Positions 55,087 to 64,000 of a stretch of DNA of 64,000 nt are shown here, in pieces (the stretch's first letter is position 1; each line of letters starts with the position of its first letter). The stretch spans positions 11,007,447 through 11,071,446 of the forward strand of contig OX393568.1 of assembly GCA_947652115.1 (NCBI GenBank), written 5' to 3'. Both the position numbers and the translations under genes were made by a program. This stretch comes from Blastomussa wellsi (taxonomy: Eukaryota; Cnidaria; Anthozoa; Scleractinia; Plerogyridae). The notes under the pieces are model-generated. The model searched no databases. It was not told the origin of the DNA and worked only from the letters and a program-made list of their open reading frames with translations.

Positions 55087-55285
55087 CGGAACTTTCAATT
55101 TCTAATCTAGGCGACTCGAGTTCCTGCAAGTCGGTTGCTACTTTTAACATTTCATCCATAGCCGGAAAATGTCGTGGATCATCCTCTTTAAAATTTATGC
55201 TTGTAGTTGCGTTAGTATCAATGGCACCAGTTATCATATCGTCGTTTAAATCGGTTTCACGAATACCAACCTTCTCTTCCGCCAT
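55087..55285 (-). CDS. ARFIP: Arfaptin, first coding exon
   Basis: ATGGCGGAAGAGAAG at 55285 opens a 66-residue acidic N-terminus (MAEEKVGIRETDLNDD, then FPAMDEMLKVATDLQELESP). A donor TCCG/GTAAGG follows at 55086. It ends one base into a codon, which fits the two-base start of the exon at 31674; joined, the frame reads [11 protein letters not shown]-termini of arfaptins are poorly conserved, so assignment rests on strand, splice phase, the strong start context and absence of another candidate, not on similarity. The total with the other exons is 1,047 nt, 348 residues (vertebrate arfaptins 341-373). An extra small exon between cannot be excluded. Confidence 0.65.
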
Positions 55286-56172
55286 ATTGCAGCGACATTT
55301 GCTGACGTTACCAATCTAATCCGGGAACTTTTATCCAGAAGCGCAACGTGTTTCTGTACGAGCAGAGGGGGACTAGGTACTAGAAAAGAGATGGACGGCT
55401 TAGCAGAGGGCAGGAGGGAGGGGGAGGGAGGGGCGAACTTTACTTTCGTCGCCAGGCAATCGCGCGGCCCATGATCATGGCCATCTTGACGTCACCGTCA
55501 GCTCTACCCGGGAATTTTAAAACAGTGACCCGAAATATTTTTTTCATCCGACGATTGTTTTAGTCCAGCTGCTATCGACCAAAAAAAATGCTGAATTGTT
55601 CACTTTAATGATAAAAGCATGAAACTTTGCCAGATTACTAACACCCCTAAGAGGAACATTTTTTGATATGGAGCCAGACCAAATTCACTACTGGCGCCGA
55701 GTACTGCGCATGTCATAAAATACCCAACATGGAAACGAGGCTGACAATATATACCCTGCTTAAACGCCTTTTCTTAAGAAATTTTGGTGAATGGACTTTC
55801 TAATATTCATAAATGAGTCTTTCGCTTTGCTATGAAACTTTAAACATAGTCACGTGACTTTTTCCTGGGAACTGACAAGGTAAAACGTGGGATCTCTATG
55901 ACCAGACTTTTAAGAAACACGTTTTCTGTACTTTTAGAGTCAAAATTGGTCCCTTTTTGATTACTTATAACCTTTTAAGAACTGAACGTTTCAACACAGC
56001 TATAATTTGTTAATAGGGCCATAATCTGGGCACGCTTCTATAGCACTGCATGAAAACGAGGCTTAATAGCAGCTACCTTTACGAATGTATGCAACTAATA
56101 ATTTTATCTTTAGTAGCCGAAAATTACAAATATATATTATGTATGACCTTATAATTAAGAATTTCTTCCACC
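55286..56172. promoter_or_regulatory. Probable promoter region, possibly bidirectional
   Basis: Upstream of the arfaptin ATG, with GC-rich and purine-rich patches (GGGAGGGGGAGGGAGGGGCG at about 55411-55430) and ATGGC motifs like those near animal transcription starts. If the plus-strand exon at 56173 is real, about 890 bp would serve both genes. No defined element was identified. Confidence 0.35.
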
Positions 56173-56307
56173 ATGGATGCTTCTTCAAATGTGTCTATGG
56201 AGTATGGACAATGGCTTGTAGCAGGCTATTACAGACTGGACACTAGAGCCCAGGTTTCGCACGGCTTTCAAGATGGCAGCTACCATGTCAACTTACAGTC
56301 ATCGCTG
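56173..56307 (+). CDS. Candidate first coding exon of an unknown gene
   Basis: CCACCATGG is a strong translation start context. It opens 45 codons (MDASSNVSMEYGQWLVAGYY, RLDTRAQVSHGF..) followed by a good donor CTG/GTAAGG at 56308, phase 0. It is divergent from arfaptin exon 1. I do not recognise the product, and no second exon was found before the window's repeats begin. Could be chance. Confidence 0.35.
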
Positions 56308-56510
56308 GTAAGGAATATTTTTTCCTGTTAACATTAAGAAAAGCTTGTATCTTTTGTAATCAACACACAACACATACACTTTTGGACTAATTTACGAGAT
56401 ACAAGTAAACAGTTTTCATTTAGAATGATAATTAATTGTTTTCTAAATGGACTCTGTAATTGCAAGGTGGTAAAGCTACATGTATAACTGAAACTATACT
56501 CAATGAAGCG

Positions 56511-57323
56511 TCAATTTGAGATGATATAGAATAAGTCATTGATTACCACGACAGACTGTTTGCGCGCCAACAATTTTTTCACAGCCTCGCGCCCAGGACG
56601 GTACTTTTTACCATTACCACTGCCTCTACCAGGGGTACGAATAAAGGTGGTCTCCATGGTGAAAGAGTCATCCGCTTCAAACTGTTGGTTGGAGTTGAGT
56701 TTGGCCGCCAGGGATCGGAGATACGTATCCAATCGATCACTGCCATCCTCGAACTCCTCCACGGTGAACGACGTGGACTGGAACGCGTGTGTGAAAGCGT
56801 CCGACTGCAGCGTGAAGTGCAGAGTGGAATGGGGCTGCAAGGTGGAGTCGGAATCGATCTGCTGACGAATGGTCCTTCGTAAGGCCTCCGTGACTTCGCG
56901 GCCCAAGTGGTCGCCAGGCGTCGGGTCCCGGTTTTGGCGTAGCGTGGCCTGGAACCGTTGACGGTCTAGGACTTGGCGCCAGTTCCTGCGCGGTCCCACG
57001 GGACGTAGCTGAAAATACAGCAATGGCGGACCGCCACCCACTTGTTGTTGTTGTTGTTCGTCCAACATGGCGGCGAGGGAAGGATCGTGAACCCACATGT
57101 AGTCTTCTTCATCATCGTCAGAGAAAGATCTTTTTCTTTTTCTTTCATTCCTAAAGGAACGGGCCGAAGCCAAAGGAGGGTCGTTCCTAAAGGAACGGGC
57201 CGAAGCCAAAGGAGGGTCGTTCCTAAAGGAACGGGCCGAAGCCGGAACAGAACTAGAACGTGAAGGTCGCCCTACCTTTTGACGGAAAGGACTCAATGAT
57301 CTGGAACGTGGTCTGGAAGACAT
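56511..57323 (-). CDS. Unknown 270-aa protein, possibly N-terminal part of a mobile-element polymerase protein
   Basis: Open frame with a Ser/Arg-rich start (SSRPRSRSLSPFRQ) and three repeats of a 12-residue unit (PPLASARSFRND). A basic patch KRKRSF, an acidic stretch and polyGln follow. A conserved-looking C-terminal half includes LRSLAAKLNSN, SFTMETTFIRTPGRGSGNGK and PGREAVKKLLARKQSVV. The last segment resembles, from memory, the region before the catalytic core of protein-primed DNA polymerase B proteins in Polinton/adintovirus-like elements of animals; this is tentative. The frame stops soon after a possible donor (GTG/GTAATC near 56548), so the rest may be lost or in another exon. No polymerase motifs are present. 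Confidence 0.45.
   Translation of the reverse strand: MSSRPRSRSLSPFRQKVGRPSRSSSVPASARSFRNDPPLASARSFRNDPPLASARSFRNERKRKRSFSDDDEEDYMWVHDPSLAAMLDEQQQQQVGGGPPLLYFQLRPVGPRRNWRQVLDRQRFQATLRQNRDPTPGDHLGREVTEALRRTIRQQIDSDSTLQPHSTLHFTLQSDAFTHAFQSTSFTVEEFEDGSDRLDTYLRSLAAKLNSNQQFEADDSFTMETTFIRTPGRGSGNGKKYRPGREAVKKLLARKQSVVVINDLFYIISN
57148..57243. repeat. 36-bp in-frame tandem repeat
   Basis: CGTTCCTAAAGGAACGGGCC followed by GAAGCCAAAGGAGGGT, two and a half copies; codes for the repeated 12-residue unit of the minus-strand ORF. The CGTTCCTAAAGGAACG core is a palindrome. Confidence 0.9.
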
Positions 57324-57415
57324 CGCGAGATCTGAGGTTTTTTTAATTACGCGCCTTTCGTTCGCACCTTTTCATACGTTTTCCACGGATCGAAAAGCAC
57401 CAATCAACAATTAGG

Positions 57416-57790
57416 ATGGAAACGCACCAATCGGTGCTTGTAAAAAGAACCAGAAATAGAGGGGGTGGGGGCCCATCCCCCTCCTCTGCAGACGACCGAG
57501 TGGAAAAATGGGTACGAGCGTCACGCACACCAAAAAAGGTACGACTCAGAACTTTACGAGACACTCGAGTTGTCACGATGCCGTACAAAGATGTAGAAAA
57601 GAAGCGCGAGAAAGACCGGAAATGGAAGGAGGCAAACAAAGAGAAAGTGAGGGAACAAAAGAGGCGGTGGAAGAAGGCAAACAAAGAGAAAGTGAGGGAG
57701 TAAAAGAGGTGGTCGAGGGAAAGGAATTTGGAGAAAGTGAGGGAGCAGGACAGGTTGGCTGCCAAGAGGTACAGAAAAAAGAAAAAAATT
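57416..57790 (+). pseudogene. Basic charged-helix ORF, one stop, cut by the Crypton-like element
   Basis: Divergent from the previous ORF, about 90 bp apart. A more likely start is ATG 57578 (MPYKDVEKKREKDRKWKEAN), giving tandem repeats of KEANKEKVREQKRRW-type units, then KVREQDRLAAKRYRKKKK. A TAA at 57701-57703 interrupts the frame. The reading beyond 57790 is not its own: from 57792 the DNA belongs to the repeat also found at 62028. Proteins beginning MPYKD with Lys/Glu-rich helices occur in phages and mobile elements; no function assigned. Confidence 0.45.
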
Positions 57791-57791
57791 G

Positions 57792-60255
57792 GTCGTTTCC
57801 CAAATGTCTTTGTTCCTTTTAAGAGATACTTACAGAAATAAAGAAAATAACATATAGTTAGTTAGATGTTCATAACCCCGTTTAATCCATAATATCCACC
57901 ATTCCCGTCCTTATAGAAGGTTGTTTGGATGATAATGTGTTACAATCGATAAGCACTGGAAGTTAAAGGCAATGTTAATTTCAAATATAAAACGGGAATG
58001 ACGGATTTTACGTATTTTCTGGAACGTGAATATTATCATCTTCATTCTTTGAATCTTTAAGAGTGACCAGCTTTTAATTTGTCCTTGAAATAAAGATGCA
58101 ATGCCAAACACAACAATGATGATGGTGCGAGTGGAAAAAATTCTTTAAGAAAAAGCATCTTGATTGTTTGCCATCATTCGGAAGTCAAAGCAACACTAGT
58201 TTCTGATGGTTTCCATTTAATTGGAACGTTTTCGAATACACGCAAAATAAAGCTGTGAATAGATAAGAACAACAAGTCCAAAATTATCATGATTCACGTT
58301 TGAGGCTTGTTTACCATTGTATGAAACTGTTGTATTTTCGAAGCTAGAAATACGAATGAGAACGTGAATGGTAGCAATTATTTGTAAGTCACCGTATACT
58401 TTAAATGATTTTGTACAACAGTGAAGGGATGAAAACTGTAAATAATCATCGTGTGTTCCATACAGTTCTGTAGTTTATCAGAGTATCCTAATTGCTGCTT
58501 TTATTAGTCTTCTCTTGTCTTGTTAAGTATGGAGTAGTTTGAGTCCAGCCCTTTTCTTTAGGGAGTCTGCCATTCTTCCTTCTTGAAACTTGAAATCGGG
58601 GTCTCTCAAAATAGCAATCCACTGCCCAAACCCGTGTTTGGTTATGCCTTCTTTCAGAAAATCGTCTTCTTCTGTTGTGAATTTCAAAGCAGGACGAATT
58701 CTCCTTTGAGTACGCGCGTTTTGTTTCGGCTGTGAATCCATTTTGGGGGTTGGAGTGTTATTCTGTACTGTTTCAACTGAAGGCGCGGAGCTGATGGTTG
58801 AACCGCCAAGTCTTGCGTGGACGTCCTCATCCACTTCTGAACCCTTGGTACCTTGAAGTTTTTGCAGACACTCGTGACCCTTCATTGCAACTTCTCGCGA
58901 CCGTTGCTTTTGATAGTGAACTTTAGCAACAGCAGAGCTGTGTTTTTGGTCTTCAGATAAAATCCTTTGCTCTTCGATCGTGAGCTGACTGAGACTTTGC
59001 GTTTCAACAATTTGGCGATAACGTGTGGGATGAATGTATTTTCCGATTGCATCAAAAAGCAGTTTGCTCATAATCTCGCCCAATTTGCCGTGCTGACCTC
59101 CATTTCTGGTGACAAGAACGAACGCACCGGGGTTTAAGCAGAGGTCTAACGTACGTGATGTAGCCATTAAGCACTTGCATGTTTGTATCGGTCAGAATCA
59201 ATGAATCAAATCCATACTTTCCAGCAGTTTTGAACGTTTTCTAATCGATGAAACCACCGTTTTCCTTGGCTGTAGCAATCATGTCCACCGTCAAATACTG
59301 ATAAGTCATGGGGCGCGATCCCTTCACTTTGATGAACAGATACATGGCTACAAATTTTGTGGCAAATGTTAAGTATGATGGGTTAACTTGAGCTGGGCTA
59401 GTTTTGCATCCCTTCATGGTATTTTCGTAGCGCGGGAGATGAATTCTCACTTCCTCCAATAACTCCTCCATTGTTGCCCAGTGGCCTCTTGCTTCCAGAG
59501 TGTCGATGTCTAAATCTTGTGTCCATTGCAATCTCATCATCTTCGCCACTGTCTTTCGGGCTCTCTTGATATACAACTCCGTCGAAGAGAACTTTCGAAG
59601 AACTGCCTCTGATGCGCCATGAAGTTTTCTGAAGTCGATCAATTCGGAAATGGCATCTATGTAGCCCAAACGTCCACCATGTCCGAGTTTGCATTCGTCT
59701 TGCAAGTAGTCGATAAACTTGAACAACAGATTTGGAGAACACAGACTAAAGTCCACCACGTCAAACGTCAACTCTTCCTCATCTTCACAACAAAATCTAA
59801 GAAACTTAAAGCACTATTTGTTGAGCTGCCCGATCTTTCTTGCAGCCGCCAGCACTTCCAGTCAACCATTTCGTGAATACTACGCCAATGTCGCAAGATA
59901 ATGAAAATGAAGGAAGTAACTTCACGGCATTTTTTGTGGTTTCACGTGTACTACCTTCATTTGGGTTCTCCACTAAAAAATTTCTTGCTGCTTTTAACGA
60001 ATCTGTGCTTTCTTTCGGATTGGGATTTTCGTCGAAATAAAAGAACCAACTGTGCTTGGTGTTAACATGTTTTCTGCACCCTCTCTGACTTTGAAATCCA
60101 TCATGGTCACACTCTTGTATTGGACAATGATAAAAATCGTCGGTTTCATCCTTTTCCAAGTGAAGCCGTTTCGGTTTTGGCGATGCTCCAGTGATGTCTG
60201 ACCAATCGACTTTGAACTTCTTGCTCATTTTGCCCTTTGAAAAACATTTGTCCAA
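57792..60255 (-). mobile_element. Crypton-like tyrosine-recombinase element, copy A
   Basis: The minus-strand protein remnant spans 60255-58523, followed by about 730 bp of 3' non-coding DNA. The 3' boundary is defined by comparison: identity with copy B begins at GTCGTTTCCC (57792 and 62028) and the sequences before it differ. The 5' boundary is unknown because copy B runs off the window. No inverted repeats seen, as expected of Cryptons. Confidence 0.75.
58523..60255 (-). pseudogene. Crypton-like protein: C2H2 zinc finger, tyrosine recombinase, Myb/SANT (copy A)
   Basis: From 60255: a zinc finger CPIQECDHDGFQSQRGCRKH with a further His (NTKH), and GCKKDRAAQQIV. After a frameshift near 59805 comes FSLCSPNLLFKFIDYLQDE, GYIDAISELIDFRKLHGAS and CKTSPAQVNPSYLTFATKFV. 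TAG at 59241-59243 interrupts (CAG in copy B). Another shift near 59145 leads to FVLVTRNGGQHGKLGEIMSK, YIHPTRYRQIVET and QKHSSAVAKVHYQK. HPTR (HxxR box), the HSS segment and the Tyr of HYQK fit a tyrosine recombinase active site, which would cut and rejoin DNA. The C-terminus LKFTTEEDDFLKEGITKHGF GQW.. is Myb/SANT-like, a probable DNA-binding tail. Confidence 0.75.
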
Positions 60256-60545
60256 GACGATCGCCTTTATATCTTAGCCAAAAGCAAGGAACCAATGACA
60301 GCTAAAGGAACTCTATGTATGCTTAAACTTGCCTAAAACATGCCCTCACTTGCCTGCCCTTATTACTATTGTGCAAAATTCATGACAGCATATGCCAACA
60401 ACATTCTATTCAACTTGCCCAAACAGGTCTGTGAGCGCTCTAATGTTTGCCTTCATTCAAAAGACCAACTTAATTTAGGAACGTAGAGGTCCATAAACAA
60501 ATAGAATTTCGGAACAAACCAGGCCTTAATAAAAGCGGACCCAAA
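60256..60545. other. No gene seen
   Basis: Upstream of copy A; may hold its promoter and 5' end. Nothing specific recognised. Confidence 0.3.
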
Positions 60546-60841
60546 CAGTCCTAAATGATCAATTTGGGATCAAAGCGTTCCATGCACAGATAGGAACTCG
60601 GAACAAAACAGTCCTAAATGATCAATTTTGGAACAATGTGTTCCATGCACACATAGGAACTCGGAACAAAACAGTCCTAAATGATCAATTTTGGAACAAT
60701 GTGTTCCATGCACACATAGGAAACTCGAAACAAAACAGTCCTAAATCATCAACTTGGGAACAATTTGTTCCATTCACTGATCGGAACTCGGAACAAAACA
60801 GTCCTAAATCATCAACTTGGGAACAATTTGTTCCAATCACT
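60546..60841. repeat. Minisatellite, ~63-bp units, left part
   Basis: About four and a half units of GGAACTCGGAACAAAACAGT, CCTAAATCATCAATTT, GGGAACAATTTGTTCC, ATTCACAGATA. Each unit holds the dyad GGAACAATTTGTTCC. Continues at 61446 after the LINE insertion. Confidence 0.93.
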
Positions 60842-61445
60842 TAGACTTTAGACTTTTTAGACTTTATTTTTTATTTAAACACGGTAAATCTATCAGATAA
60901 AATAATACTAATAAAAATTACAATCTACTTTAATCTGTATAAACATGATCTAAAAATTTAAATAGTAAAAATAGAAAAATAATTAAATTCTGCTTTACAT
61001 AGATGCCGTGTGCGTTTTATCGATTCAGACGAAGAAATCGCGACAGCCATTTCGAAAAGATTGAAGTGTTTTTGCTTGCCGCAATTCAGGGGACAAGCTG
61101 TTCCAGATAACCACACCATTATAGCTAAAGCTATTTTTCAGGAAATTGGTGCGGGGCAATGGAACAGCTAGTTTGTTTTCAGAGTTCCTTAAATTATAAG
61201 GTGGATCATAATTAGTGAAAAGAGAACTAAGATAGTCGGGCGCGGGACCATGTATAGATTTATAGACCATAGTGGCCACTTGTATTTGACGCTGGATATC
61301 CAACCGTTTCCAGTTGAGTTGCTCAAAAAGAGGACCAGCGCTTGTGTCATAACTGGAGAAGGTTAGAATACGGGCAGCCCGGTTTTGCAACTTTTGGAGC
61401 TTATTAATTGCTCCAATGCCCGATGCGATTTTCTTGGCTATTTTT
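60842..61445 (-). mobile_element. CR1-like LINE, 5'-truncated, inserted in the minisatellite
   Basis: The minus-strand frame 61390-61025 reads MQNRAARILTFSSYDTSAGP, LFEQLNWKRLDIQRQIQVAT, MVYKSIHGPAPDYL, then LRNSENKLAVPLPRTNF and NGVVIWNSLSPELR. These are the conserved last 120 residues of CR1/jockey-group RT proteins, without stops. The 3' tail on the minus strand ends in repeated AGTCTAAA (at 60842-60866). AATCACT at 60835-60841 and 61446-61452 is the target duplication. Confidence 0.88.
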
Positions 61446-61720
61446 AATCACTGATGGGAACTCGGAACAAAACAGTCCTAAATCATCAATTTGGGAACAA
61501 TTTGTTCCATTCACAGATAGGAACACGGAACAAAACAGTCCTATATCATCAATTTGGGAACAATTTGTTCCATACACAGATAGGAACTCGGAACAAAACA
61601 GTCCTAAATCATCAATTTGGGAACAATATGTTCCAATCACTGATCGGAACTCGGAACAAAACAGTCCTAAATCATCAATTTTTTAACAAATTGTTCCATT
61701 CACAGTTGTCAACTCGGAAC
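61446..61720. repeat. Minisatellite, ~63-bp units, right part
   Basis: Same unit as 60546-60841, about four copies, decaying after 61690. 61721-62027 still shows GGAAC..GTTCC phrases but no regular unit and no gene. Confidence 0.93.
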
Positions 61721-62027
61721 AAAATGTTCTCGTTTTCCTTGAAAGAGAACATTTTGATCCTAAATTGTAAAAAAGCTGGTCCTCTTAAGGTCAATAGGAA
61801 CCCAAAAATAAGGAACAATCCATACTCGAGGAACGTTCCTTTACAAACAGTGGAACAGTCAGCAAAAGTTAAAATCAGTTAAAAACAGGGCACAAATTTA
61901 AAGAAAATGTCAAAAAACGGTCAGATAAGCGCTAAGGTGAAATTAAAGAAATTTTCAAATCCTGGTTAACTTTATTGCGCTCAAAAGCAGTAAAAGAAAC
62001 AATGAAAAATTTTTGGAAATGTATATA

Positions 62028-64000
62028 GTCGTTTCCCAAATGTCTTTGTTCCTTTTAAGAGATACTTACAGAAATAAAGAAAATAACATATAGTTAGTTA
62101 GATGTTCATAACCCCGTTTAATCCATAATATCCACCATTCCCGTCCTTATAGAAGGTTGTTTGGATGATAATGTGTTACAATCGATAAGCACTGGAAGTT
62201 AAAGGCAATGTTAATTTCAAATATAAAACGGGAATGACGGATTTTACGGATTTTCTGGAACGTGAATATTATCATCTTCATTCTTTGAATCTTTAAGAGT
62301 GACCAGCTTTTAATTTGTCCTTGAAATAAAGATGCAATGCCAAACACAACAATGATGATGGTGCGAGTGGAAAAAATTCTTTAAGAAAAAGCATCTTGAT
62401 TGTTTGCAATCATTCGGAAGTCAAAGCAACACTAGTTTCTGATGGTTTCCATTTAATTGGAACGTTTTCGAATACACGCAAAATAAAGCTGTGAATAGAT
62501 AAGAACAACAAGTCCAAAATTATCATGATTCACGTTTGAGGCTTGTTTACCATTGTATGAAACTGTTGTATTTTCGAAGCTAGAAATACGAATGAGAACG
62601 TGAATGGTAGCAATTATTTGTAAGTCACCGTATACTTTAAATGATTTTGTACAACAGTGAAGGGATGAAAACTGTAAATAATCATCGTGTGTTCCATACA
62701 GTTCTGTAGTTTATCAGAGTATCCCAATTGCTGCTTTTATTAGTCTACTCTTGTCTTGTCCAGCCCTTTTCTTTAGGGAGTCTGCCATTCTTCCTTCTTG
62801 AAACTTGAAATCGGGGTCTCTCAAAATAGCAATCCACTGCCCAAACCCGTGTTTGGTTATGCCTTCTTTCAGAAAATCGTCTTCTTCTGTTGTGAATTTC
62901 AAAGCAGGACGAATTCTCCTTTGAGTACGCGCGTTTTGTTTCGGCTGTGAATCCATTTTGGGGGTTGGAGTGTTATTCTGTACTGTTTCAACTGAAGGCG
63001 CGGAGCTGATGGTTGAACCGCCAAGTCTTGCGTGGACGTCCTCATCCACTTCTGAACCCTTGGTACCTTGAAGTTTTTGCAGACACTCGTGACCCTTCAT
63101 TGCAACTTCTCGCGACCGTTGCTTTTGATAGTGAACTTTAGCAACAGCAGAGCTGTGTTTTTGGTCTTCAGATAAAATCCTTTGCTCTTCGATCGTGAGC
63201 TGACTGAGACTTTGCGTTTCAACAATTTGGCGATAACGTGTGGGATGAATGTATTTTCCGATTGCATCAAAAAGCAGTTTGCTCATAATCTCGCCCAATT
63301 TGCCGTGCTGACCTCCATTTCTGGTGACAAGAACGAACGCACCGGGGTTTAAGCAGAGGTCTAACGTACGTGATGTAGCCATTAAGCACTTGCATGTTTG
63401 TATCGGTCAGAATCAATGAATCAAATCCATACTTTCCAGCAGTTTTGAACGTTTTCTGATCGATGAAACCACCGTTTTCCTTGGCTGTAGCAATCATGTC
63501 CACCGTCAAATACTGATAAGTCATGGGGCGCGATCCCTTCACTTTGATGAACAGATACATGGCTACAAATTTTGTGGCAAATGTTAAGTATGATGGGTTA
63601 ACTTGAGCTGGGCTAGTTTTGCATCCCTTCATGGTATTTTCGTAGCGCGGGAGATGAATTCTCACTTCCTCCAATAACTCCTCCATTGTTGCCCAGTGGC
63701 CTCTTGCTTCCAGAGTGTCGATGTCTAAATCTTGTGTCCATTGCAATCTCATCATCTTCGCCACTGTCTTTCGGGCTCTCTTGATATACAACTCCGTCGA
63801 AGAGAACTTTCGAAGAACTGCCTCTGATGCGCCATGAAGTTTTCTGAAGTCGATCAATTCGGAAATGGCATCTATGTAGCCCAAACGTCCACCATGTCCG
63901 AGTTTGCATTCGTCTTGCAAGTAGTCGATAAACTTGAACAACAGATTTGGAGAACACAGACTAAAGTCCACCACGTCAAACGTCAACTCTTCCTCATCTT
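62028..64000 (-). mobile_element. Crypton-like element, copy B (runs off the window)
   Basis: Near-identical to copy A over its whole visible length, offset 4,236 bp and then 4,215 bp because copy B lacks 21 bp near 62750. Same strand. Only a handful of differences were noticed in about 1.95 kb, so duplication or transposition was recent. The zinc-finger part lies beyond base 64000. Confidence 0.85.
62714..64000 (-). pseudogene. Crypton-like tyrosine recombinase with Myb tail (copy B, partial)
   Basis: The frame from the window edge to about 63360 covers the N-terminal part of the recombinase without the nonsense codon of copy A (CAG at 63456-63458), giving ..GGFIDQKTFKTAGKYGFDSL, then DTNMQVLNGYITYVRPLLKP. 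The same frameshift as in copy A sits near 63345, after which FVLVTRNGGQ..YIHPTRYRQ..HYQK and the Myb/SANT domain follow. The 21-bp deletion near 62758 replaces the last residues (GLKLLHT in A) with GQDKSRLIKAAIGIL. Because the frameshift is shared, it may predate duplication, or it could be a small intron or programmed shift; I favour a lesion. Confidence 0.75.

Noticed and set aside
57791..57840. C-terminus IGRFPNVFVPFKRYLQK of the basic ORF
   Set aside because: The same DNA occurs at 62028 with different sequence before it, so it belongs to the Crypton-like element, not to the ORF.

Overview
The window is eukaryotic and almost certainly from an animal, most likely an anthozoan cnidarian (coral or sea anemone). 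This is inferred from an intron-containing arfaptin gene, AT-rich introns with GT..AG sites, and a metazoan transposon mix: Helitrons, PIF/Harbinger, pogo, Penelope-like (PLE), RTE, Tx1/L1-like and CR1-like LINEs, tRNA-derived SINEs and a Crypton-like tyrosine recombinase. The anthozoan assignment is a judgement from that mix, not proven.

One host gene can be followed through the window. Arfaptin lies on the minus strand in three coding exons: 55285-55087, 31674-30980 and 22692-22540. They are joined by phase-compatible splice sites and encode about 348 residues. Its introns (about 23.4 kb and 8.3 kb) are filled with mobile elements. A possible divergent first exon of another gene lies at 56173-56307 (+).

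Layout. 1-3.5 kb: minus-strand Helitron with OTU and Rep domains, one in-frame stop, helicase lost in low-complexity DNA. 5.2-16.2 kb: a second, plus-strand Helitron (Rep, Pif1-like helicase, endonuclease, then an RPA-like ORF), split cleanly by a 4.4-kb Harbinger transposon (5479-9859) that itself holds a small palindromic repeat. 16.9-24.3 kb: PLE pieces, two TTAA-flanked inverted-repeat elements and the last arfaptin exon. 24.86-26.86 kb: complete pogo transposon with open transposase. 26.88-28.56 kb: element whose long terminal inverted repeats are minisatellites. 31-32 kb: main arfaptin exon. 33 kb: PLE copy with inverted 5' part. 37.9-41.3 kb: nearly full-length RTE LINE. 42.7 and 54.4 kb: two SINEs with perfect 13-bp target duplications. 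44-51 kb: Tx1/L1-like LINE fragments around a PLE that is flanked by inverted copies of another repeat. 56.5-57.8 kb: two divergent ORFs of an uncertain, possibly PolB-bearing element. 57.8-64 kb: two near-identical Crypton-like copies (zinc finger, tyrosine recombinase, Myb/SANT) separated by a minisatellite that carries a CR1-like insertion.

The points most worth following are hammerhead-ribozyme-like motifs at PLE 3' ends, with a compensatory change between two copies; different PLEs flanked by the same inverted repeat family; the Crypton-like pair with different lesions; and the Harbinger insertion in the Helitron, whose pre-insertion site can be read directly.
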